This document shows, one piece after another, positions 62,077 through 64,000 of a stretch of 64,000 nucleotides of DNA. How positions within the stretch are numbered: the stretch's first letter is position 1; each line of letters begins with the position of its first letter. The translations under genes were made by a program, and so were the position numbers. The DNA lies in assembly GCA_007922225.1 (NCBI GenBank), contig ML679974.1, positions 7,457,988 to 7,521,987 of the forward strand, read 5' to 3'. The notes under the pieces are model-generated. The model was not told the origin of the DNA. It did not search any database and saw only the letters and a program-made list of their open reading frames with translations. Source of the DNA: Emydura subglobosa. Lineage: Eukaryota; Chordata; Testudines; Chelidae.

Positions 62077-64000
62077 CTGGGAAGCAACTGTGGGTGGGTG
62101 GGGATGAGAGGGTACACAGGGAGCCATGTGGAGAACAAAAAGGAGGTGAAATGGAGAACAAAGGAAGACTTAAGTGTCTAAAGATGAGATATTACAATAC
62201 ACACTTTCCTAATGCTTCCCCCCATATACAACAGCTTTAGTTATTACACGAACATTGATGTCATGATCATAAATGGGAAGGTACCTGGTCCACTGAACGC
62301 TAATGTAGAGGTCCTCTGGGAGAAAGTTTGAGTATTCCTTGTTTTTCATAGGAGATGAGTAGATCAGGAAATAAGGGGAAGACCTAAAGAATTTCTACTT
62401 CTGGCCATCTTGTGACTACGTTTTTTTAGAGAACAAGTGTTCTAAACAGTCGCCTGACAGTTTCAATTGAAACTGAAATAAACTGAATCACATCCAGTTC
62501 TGGAAGCAAACACGTGTAATTAGAGAAAGCACATACGTAAGTTATGAAAATTTGGCCCTACAGTTTTCTTGAAGCTTTAAAAACTTGTTTCAAAGAAAGT
62601 CTTGCAACAGGATCCAGTCTACTTTAAAACAGTTCCACCATAAAGCAGTGCCTCTGATCTGTACCACACACATTCCCATAAACGCCACAATGCAGAAACC
62701 AAAACTTACAGTTCTTGTCATGCTTCAGGAATAGCCAATCTAGACATCCGATTATGTCAAATAGTTAAAATATACTACCATGAACTAGCTAATACAGTTC
62801 AAATCGCTCAGCCTTTCCCATAGAGAAGGGGCTGAAGCAGGTGGTAACCTATAACACTACATTTGATTATGTGGCAGTGTTTGACTGCCTTTTGGCTTAA
62901 TGTAATTTTTAAAAGGCTACCTTTAGCACACACTGAATTTAAATAAGCTGATGCTCAATGCAAGGATTTGAGAACAAATTAAGGGGTTAACTGATTTATG
63001 ATACCATGTTCTCCGACTATTATTTTTTTAGATGTAAATCAGAGAATCTTGCCTATGCAGAACACAAGTTGTCTGGAAGGAAATGTTAGAGTAACTAATG
63101 CAATTCAATAATACATATACAAGGGTCAATAGAGATGATGGCCTGTACTTTATTTACTTTGTCTTAGCACTGTACAGTACCTAACGATTTACTTTTACTT
63201 CTGAAAAGAAACTGGAGTAGCATCTATAAAACAGTCCAAAGATTAAGCGAGAGCTGCTCCGTTTTCCTAGATCTGGTAGACTGTTTCTTGCCTTGACTCC
63301 GAATCTTTGTTTTTACTGCAAAGGCCCTAATCTTCAAATAAAGTCCATGAAACTGCCAGCTAAGAAATCTAAAAGCCCTCTCATACTAAGCATAAATCGA
63401 GCATCTCACATATTAAATTAAGAGAGCTAGGTAGAAAAGGGAGATCAGTGGCTTTTCATAGGTCTCAACACCACTTGTGACAGTGAATGCTGTGCAGTTT
63501 TGGAGAGAGAGTCTCCGTGCAGGAACATGAAAGTTTTCTTCTCTACATATTTTGGGTAGAATTGTTCACTTGCCCAGACTAACCCATCGCTTCACGATGT
63601 ATATTTTTTGGAAGCAGAGAAATGAAAGCTCTAAAGAGCAATTACCCAGATACTTCAACCCCCCTCTACTTCCCAGACTCCTTTGTTCACACAGCTCCTC
63701 TCTCTCAATGGATTCTAACACAGCAATAGCTTCACAGATACATGATATAGCAAGGATAACTCAATAAGAATCAATGTGTATACTGGAATACTTCATTATC
63801 TTAAAGACTATTATTTGCTCGTAATAATAATCTAGACAACCGGAAAAACTGTAGGACTGAGCCCCACTTCTGTGAAACAGACATTAAAGATAGTTCCTTA
63901 AAGTGTCACTTTTTAAAATGATGTATTGAGGAAAAACACGTACTTAAATGTTTCTAATGTGCACCTATGTCCTCTTTGTTGCTCTACAAGTGCTGCTTTT
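62077..64000. other. Intron, window edge
   Basis: One weak candidate on the minus strand near 63215-63325: after tttgaagattagggcctttgcag a phase-1 frame encodes KTKIRSQGKKQSTRSRKTEQ and runs to a stop in about 30 codons. It lacks a convincing donor and may be chance. Nothing else was recognised. Confidence 0.35.

Noticed and set aside
63215..63325. Phase-1 basic frame on the minus strand behind a tttgcag acceptor, considered as a third alternative last exon
   Set aside because: Too short, no poly(A) or donor support; noted only as a weak possibility.
1..64000. Search for prokaryotic-type systems, CRISPR arrays, toxin-antitoxin pairs, tRNA or rRNA genes
   Set aside because: Nothing of the kind; the sequence is vertebrate genomic DNA. 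tRNA-like stretches are SINE heads only.

Overview
This window is vertebrate nuclear DNA, most likely from a turtle or a close sauropsid relative. The evidence is its repeat content: CR1 LINEs with sauropsid-type 3' ends, a DIRS-type tyrosine-recombinase retroelement, a Penelope-like insertion, MIR-type SINEs and many short palindromic DNA elements. It also has intron-split genes and AT-rich introns with no bacterial-style gene density. Almost all uninterrupted reading frames are chance or repeat-derived, so genes had to be found from splice sites and reading phase.

Two host genes can be supported, both on the minus strand. (1) About 25.3 kb down to 11.1 kb, probably continuing past base 1: eight phase-compatible coding exons of a multi-pass membrane protein related to TMEM104 and, more distantly, the SLC38/SLC32 amino-acid transporters. 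It is clearly diverged from TMEM104. (2) About 62.1 kb down to 51.6 kb, entering from beyond base 64000: the 3' end of a gene I could not name. A 78-bp exon can splice in the same phase to either of two last exons. One encodes a Ser/Thr-rich, basic, soluble C-terminus with a roughly 3.5-kb 3' UTR. The other encodes a C-terminal membrane anchor.

Layout: 1-25.4 kb is the TMEM104-like gene with old, fragmented repeats in its introns. 25.4-26.9 kb is unremarkable flank. 26.9-46.2 kb is a repeat-rich block: a CR1 copy split by a 1061-bp LTR with a perfect 5-bp target duplication; a 333-bp Penelope-like insertion with a perfect 16-bp target duplication and a hammerhead-ribozyme-like core; a longer decayed CR1; and a decayed 7.6-kb DIRS element with inverted terminal repeats. 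That DIRS element carries two later insertions, a second copy of the same LTR family and an unclassified 929-bp insert. 46.3-46.55 kb is a DNA-transposon remnant. 46.6-51.6 kb is AT-rich and nearly featureless. 51.6-64 kb is the second gene, strikingly poor in recent repeats.

No bacterial, CRISPR, phage or operon-type system is present. The items most worth following up are the TMEM104-like paralogue, the paired alternative last exons, the hammerhead-like motif and the unclassified 929-bp insertion.
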